Positions 58,690 to 64,000 of a stretch of DNA of 64,000 bases are shown here, piece by piece. The notes beneath the pieces were generated by a model. That model did no database searches and was not told where the DNA came from. It saw only the letters and a list, made by a program, of their open reading frames with translations. A program made the position numbers and the translations under genes. This DNA is from Kingdonia uniflora (lineage: Eukaryota; Streptophyta; Magnoliopsida; Ranunculales; Circaeasteraceae): positions 1,364,001-1,428,000 of the forward strand of contig JACGCM010000750.1 of the NCBI GenBank assembly GCA_014058105.1. The letters are read 5' to 3'. The stretch's first letter is position 1. The number at the start of each line of letters is the position of its first letter.

Positions 58690-59211
58690 TAATTTATTTT
58701 ATCCAATTTAGAAAGTGTTAATGATAGCGTTTATTGAACATTGTGATTGTTTTGTACTACTCATTTGTTAAGCAAAGATAGCATTTGAAGAAGTTATGTT
58801 AACATTCAAGAAATCATAGCTTTCTATAAAATGCTATGGTATATGTAACAATAGCCTTAGACAAATGCTATGGAAAAATTAATGATGATAGATAGCATTC
58901 ACTATCCGCTATGTCATGTAAATAAAGACTTTGCATGAATGTTATGGTAGGCACAAAGCATAGCATTTTGGAGTTGCTATGTTAAATAGAAAAGACAGCG
59001 GGGATAAAACATTATAGAAAGTCATCTATGGAATTCTCTAAACGCCATTTAAAATAAATTGATAGCGATCCTCAAATGCTATTATATAATGGCGTTCGAA
59101 AAAATGCTATTGCAAAAAGGATAATATTGCATAATAAAGCACTTGAATAACGCAATGGTAGCTTTTAATAACATTCTTCTAACGTTATCAATTACTAATT
59201 ATCTTGCAGTG
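58690..59211. repeat. CACTA-like right terminus with subterminal palindromes
   Basis: Ends ATTATCTTGCAGTG at 59211, the mirror of a CACTG/CACTA start. Upstream, motifs of the form TAGCATTT and AATGCTA recur in both orientations (for example near 58777, 58830, 58867, 58902, 58962, 59073, 59107) at roughly 35-100-bp steps. Immediately after it, Ty3 pol sequence begins in mid-RT. The element is therefore inserted into, or joined to, element E. The left end was not identified. Confidence 0.6.
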
Positions 59212-61420
59212 ATTTAGTAAATTCTTAGGCCATCCAGTAAGAAAGAGGGGGATAGAAATCAATCCAAAGCAAAATGTATTTATCAACAACAGAAGGTTAA
59301 ATCAGTTTTATCCTCATTCGAGAAGATAATGGGATAGAAAAGCCAATATACTTTATCAGTAAAACTCTAATGCTTACAGAAAAAAGATACACAACAACTA
59401 AAAAGCAATTGCTAGCTTTGGTCTACAATTCCCAAAAACTTTGACCATATTTCAAAACACTTCCTGTCAAAGTCATCACCAAATTCCCCCTCTAACTATT
59501 CAGTTCCAAAACAGAAAATTCCATAAGGATCCAACAATGGTCTGCACTTCTAGGAAAATTTAGCATTTCCTTTGTGCCCCAAATATTGATTTCAGGACAA
59601 GTGGTAGCCAACTTTTTAACAAATTTCCCCGTCGAAGACCCAGAATAGGAGGAACTTGAGGAAGTACAAGCCGATGATTCCATTGTAGAACCAAATGCAT
59701 GGTCCAAAAGTACAGGATGAAGACTTTTTATAGACGGATTTGCTAGACCAAGAGGATTAAGGATTGCCATCGTTCTAGTGACACCATCCAACCATAGAAT
59801 TGAAAAGGCTATTAAGCTCAAGTTCTATGCAATGAACAATGAAGCAGAGTATAAAGCTATCTTACATGGCTTAGACCTCACACTGGCACTTGGAGTAAAA
59901 AAAATAGTTGTCTATGTGGATTCATTACTAGTGGCCAACCATTACAATAAAACATTTAAATCATCAGGTAAAATGGTTTAATATGCCATTTTGGTCAAAG
60001 AAAAGATGAAGAAGCTTATAAGAGCCATAATTTCTTATTTACCAAGAGCTAAAAACTATCATGCTGATGTACTAGCATACATACCGCAATGCTCGAAGAT
60101 AGTGAGAAAAGGACATTAGACATCGAAGTGATCCCAAATTCTAGCCTCGAGACTATCTATGAATTACAAATCCAAGTTACTGAAAAGATGAAGTTTCAGA
60201 AGACAGGAGAAATCCATTCCTCATATATTTTAACTCCAATACCCTCCCCAAAAATAAGGAAGAAGCTCGATCCCTATTAGCAAAATGTCCAAGATTCAAA
60301 GTCCAAGGAGGAGTACTATATAGAATTATCGACGGAGGCCCACTGATCGAATGTATCTTACAGAAACAAGCACCAGTAAAATTAATGAACTGCACGAAGT
60401 AATTTGTGAGACACATGTCTCAGGTCGATTGCTGGCTCAATGAACATTTATTCAAGGGGTGTACTGGCCGAAAGACTGCTAGGATTTTTTCTAAAATGCT
60501 ATAAATGCCAAATTCATGCTCAAGACATCAAAAACCTAGCGCTCGACTTATATGTCAGTAATGTCCTATGGCCATTTAAAACATGGGCAATCAACATCAT
60601 TGGTCCATTCAACCCCACATCTGGCAACAAAAAATATGTCCTTGTAGTTAGAGATTACATCTCCAAATGGGTCGAGACTATTCCACTTTGTCACACTAAT
60701 GAAAATTAAGTAAATAAATTTCTATGGGAGCACATCATTACCAAGTTTGGGTGCCCACAAATGATAAGGTCGAATAATGGCAAGTAATTCATTAGCAATA
60801 AAGTTCTTAAATTCCTCCACAAATACAAGATCCAGTTAACTGCTTCAACACCTTACTACCTACAGGGAAATGGCCAGGCTGAAGCTATTAATAAGAGCAT
60901 CAAATTAGGGTTACGAAAGGGGTTGGCAAAAAGAAAGGATGATTGGTCAAGGAGTTACTCACTGCTTTATGGGCATATAGGAGTACCCCTCAAACATCCA
61001 TAGGTTGTATACCATTAATGATGGCTTTCGGAATAGAAGCAGTCATTCCTTTAGATCTCAACCTTCCAGCTGCTAGAAGACAAGTAACAGATGAAGAGAA
61101 CAAACTTGGACTATTATATAACCTTAATTAGATTAAAGAAACTCGAGATCACGTCATTGCAAACTTGGGACAATATCACGACACTCAATGAAAAGCGTAC
61201 GATACAAAAATAAGAAAATGGACATTCAACATTGGCGACCTTGTACTTCGACGAATTCAAGACAGTGCTTGACCAAAGAACTCTAGAAATTATCAGAAAA
61301 TTAGGAAGGTCCCAGTATTGTAAGTGACAAAACTAATGGTGGAACATACTGGTTAATGACTGAAGATAAATTATAACTAGAGTTCCCATGGAATACAACC
61401 CATTTGAAGATGTTTTATAG
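59212..61420 (+). pseudogene. Element E pol (RT end, RNase H, integrase), decayed
   Basis: The RT tail is followed by RNase H (about 59720-60090), with IDGFARPRG, MNNEAEYKAILHGLDL and VYVDSLLVANHYN. The integrase zinc region (CYKCQIHAQD near 60500) and core (WAINIIGPF near 60588, VVRDYISKWVE, GNGQAEAINK near 60870) come next. The first core Asp reads Asn (AIN) and the second also reads Asn (SNNGK). The C-terminal segment has LTALWAYRSTPQTS, FNIGDLVLRRIQDS. Multiple stops and frame changes. Inactive. Confidence 0.87.
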
Positions 61421-61879
61421 ATAGGAGTTGTAATCTATTTCTTTCTCATAAAGTAATTTTATTTCCTATCAATTCAACAAATAAACTACTCTACATTTTG
61501 AAAAAAACTTTACAAGTTAATGTCAAATTCGAGTCTCATTTATTCGACAACAGATATACCACAAATGGGAAACATGTTTGACCATCATTACTAAACTTGA
61601 CAAGCCATAACATGGCTATCTCATCAATCAAACCAGATATCCCCTAAGTGGGCAACATATCTAAACCGCATGAGCAAATAACAGGTTTTATTTTATTTTG
61701 TTGGCTATCTCGATATTTCACCAAGAGATATCAAATATCACAACAAAATATATTAGCCTACTTCTCTCTCAGTCATCGACAATTTAAATATAGCATTCAG
61801 AGATTCAACACTTAAAAGTAACATAAATCTAAGTTAAAACCAATATTATCAGGTCTCATCGACCACTTGCACAACTGTT
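61421..61879. other. Post-pol spacer of element E
   Basis: AT-rich, no coding similarity and no clear tandem repeats, unlike the corresponding spacers of elements B and C. Confidence 0.4.
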
Positions 61880-63979
61880 ACTTCAAAACATTCCCAAACA
61901 AAATTTAACTACATTCAAAATTATCGAGTTCTCCATAGATATGATTGGAGTATTAATCTTCACTGGGACACCGGGAGTAAGTTCATTGAGAATTTCCCTT
62001 CCTATTTGCGCCATACCATCAGGCAATACGGGGGTAGCAGTTGTAATCTCAGCAACATCATCTTTGACATCAAAATCTATAAAATTAACCTCAGCAGCCG
62101 CAACAAAAACCTTATTGAAGTCCACTTTCTTCTCCATCAACTCGAATTAGCCAGAGAAGTTCGCCTTCATATGCCTCAAGGAGTCAAAACCCACCAAATC
62201 TGCCTCTGTGATAGCCTGGGTAAGAGCTTTAGTTTTCTCTGCCTCCATTGACTTCTGAACATCCAAAATTTGATCTCAAACATTATTTTCAAAGTTTGAT
62301 TTTTGAAGAGCTAGGGTTTCCACACTCTCCTTAGCTGCGTTAGCTATCAACATCTCGACCTCTTTTCTTTTCTTTATCTCCCCTTCTTTACTTCGTAGAT
62401 AGCTGCCTCTCTCAACTAAACCGCCCAAGCTTTCACCAAGTCCAGCTCAGCTTCTTCTGCCTCACCAACTCCTTCTCGATATTTTTTGATACTAGGAGTT
62501 CATTGACCAAGCTTTGCCCTCCAATAAATAAAGGCTTGCCATCGATGAACAATTTCTTGATCTGCATTATCGTCAAGGCATGAGTTCTTGAAGAAGGATC
62601 CAAGTTTGTTAATCAAAATAATACATTAAGATTCCTCACTTGATTCATAATTCGATCGCCCTCAATGAAGAAGGTAGAAATAATCTATGCTTTAGCCATG
62701 CAGGTATCAAAGTCCTGCCCAATGCACTTCATTCCCGAAGTCAAAGCCTCAATAGTTTAGTGGGTCTCTTCTTCTAAGCCACCAAATTTCTAGCGGCCTT
62801 CAATTTCAATGAATTGTGAGAGCCCTTTTCTAAACCTTCAGCCTTTTACAGAGGCACCAAAGCCGCCTTCACTGGTCGACAATCTAAAATACTCTCCGCC
62901 CTTGACATAGCAACCTCCCCTTTTCCTTGCTTCTTGATTGGAGTTTGTCGAGTAACGCTCTTCGAAGGAGGAGCAAACGCAGGAGGTAGAGTGGCAACCA
63001 TCTTCTTCTTCCAAGCCTTCCCAAAGCCCCCACTTAGCAAGGCCTCCCATTCTACCATAGCAAAATCCGTTATATACCTACTCATATAGAGGTTTTTGAG
63101 GGGGATGCTCGAATCTGCAACTTTCTTGATTATGGCTAACATTTTATCATCGATAAGATAGACATCGTCTCCTTTTGTTTAAGCTCTCTTCAATCTTACC
63201 TCCTTGAAAAAATCTTCTACTGTCTCTTGATCCTAGACAAAGGAATCAATTCAATAGTAATAGTTTGCTCTCAGATGATATAACCTCTCCTTAACCTTTG
63301 AATTTTTATGGACCTCATTCAAAGTTGTACAAAAAATATAGCATGTTAGCACATATACAAAAGCAAACACATTCGACTAAAAACAAATACACAAGCATTT
63401 ACCACTAACCTAAGTGAAAGTGTTTCCACATTAAAGGCATATCAAGGTCGTTTGGATCGAACTCGTAGTTCCCCGACACGAGAAGTCGATTAGCAAAATA
63501 TTTATCACCGACCAAAACTATGTCATACAACAAGGGCCTCTTAATAAACCTAGCAAAATACCTATACCCCACCTTACTTGGATTCTGCTTCAGTGTGTAA
63601 TATACAAGCAGATCATCCACAGATATCAATTGCTCTCCTCTTTCTTTAAGTCGGGCATTCAATACCACAACAACCCCAAACAAATGATAGACATTCAGGT
63701 TAAATTAACCACGGGCAACGTCGAAGAAGTTTAAGAACTACTTTTTATCACCTCGAAGAGGTAGCTTCAAGCCCTTCTTAATTTGTTCACGAGAATACAA
63801 TCTATAGGGATTTCTTGGTCGATCATCTCCCCATAATATTCCACCACTCTTACATCCTGAGGCATACGATAGTTCTTTTTAAAATTTACAATTTCAATTG
63901 TTTCCTCCCCATCCGCATAACACTCAACATCCTCGTCCAGATCTACGTCAGAATCACCTCCTACCCTATCCCCACCCAT
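61880..63979 (-). pseudogene. Element E antisense extra gene
   Basis: Read leftwards from 63979 it starts with an acidic region (DSDVDLDEDVECYADGEET). A globular domain follows (63683-63405: [20 protein letters not shown] just ahead of a frame with [18 protein letters not shown]). After an intron near 63400-63300 and further decay come KMLAIIKKVADSSIPLKN, a basic linker (63142-62846) and coiled-coil remnants to about 61883. The domain order (acidic, globular with NVYHLF, basic, coiled coil) parallels the antisense genes of B, C and D. Stops and frameshifts are present. The true start may lie beyond the window. Confidence 0.62.
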
Positions 63980-64000
63980 GCACTATTCTCGATCACTTGT

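Larger units (their letters stand above)
59212..64000 (+). mobile_element. Element E: Tat-type retrotransposon, 5'-truncated, continues past window
   Basis: It starts abruptly in the RT (SKFLGHPVRKRGIEI) after a CACTA end. It has RNase H and integrase on + and an antisense extra gene on - up to the window edge. LTRs are not in the window. Confidence 0.82.

Noticed and set aside
1..64000. tRNA, rRNA or small nuclear RNA genes
   Set aside because: No cloverleaf-like arm pairs or GGTTCGAATCC-type B boxes were noticed; a covariance-model scan would be needed to exclude them fully.

Overview
The window looks like repeat-rich nuclear DNA from a eudicot plant. It is AT-rich and gene-poor, nearly every recognisable coding segment belongs to a transposable element, and the few host-gene similarities (mTERF, 14-3-3, a TPR protein) are plant-type and broken or partial. 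No intact, clearly functional host gene was found. Species cannot be named from the sequence alone.

Region 1 (1-16.1 kb): a Ty1/copia element begins with a short 5' LTR near 790. That LTR is split three bases before its 3' end by an 11.5-kb Mutator-like element (MULE, 941-12407) with long terminal inverted repeats and a perfect 9-bp target duplication (ATAAACTTC at 932-940 and 12408-12416). The MULE carries two convergent, decayed transcription units. On the + strand is an intron-rich plant-mobile-domain (PMD) gene with a coiled-coil tail. On the - strand is a ~100-aa small ORF followed by a FAR1/MULE transposase. Introns and spacers of both units are filled with about 35-40 copies of an 18-bp perfect-to-near-perfect palindrome (consensus ATTGTCGAATTCGACAAT) repeated every 50-53 bp; this is the most unusual signal in the window. 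The copia body resumes at 12420 (PBS, gag, protease, integrase) and is cut at about 14850, where an antisense fragment of a Ty3/gypsy pol (element A) follows.

Region 2 (16.2-29.7 kb): element B is a complete but inactive Ty3/gypsy Tat-type retrotransposon with 623-bp LTRs (16182-16804, 29112-29734) and 5-bp target duplications (ATGGT). Besides a decayed gag-pol it carries a 7-kb 3' region with a large spliced antisense coiled-coil gene and two small antisense ORFs, each behind its own TATA-like box.

Region 3 (29.7-47.2 kb): an older Tat-type element D (on the - strand, so its extra gene reads on +) is interrupted inside its tandem-repeat block by a second complete Tat-type element C (33766-46866, 752-bp LTRs). 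C and D carry related extra genes and related ~195-bp tandem repeats, in opposite orientation.

Region 4 (47.2-64 kb): a truncated L1-type LINE, an mTERF pseudogene with a ~0.5-kb interruption, a 5'-truncated 14-3-3 pseudogene, a TPR-protein exon, two CACTA-like right termini with palindromic subterminal repeats and one CACTA protein remnant, and finally another Tat-type element E (pol on +, extra gene on -) that runs to the window edge.

The elements are nested and of different ages. Premature stops at former Trp codons and G-to-A changes at catalytic residues (RT and integrase of C, integrase of E) fit decay of methylated, silenced repeats. Shared design across the Tat elements (gag-pol, then tandem repeats, then a convergent antisense gene with small leader ORFs), together with a related small ORF ahead of the MULE transposase, suggests exchange of a coding module between a DNA transposon and retrotransposons.
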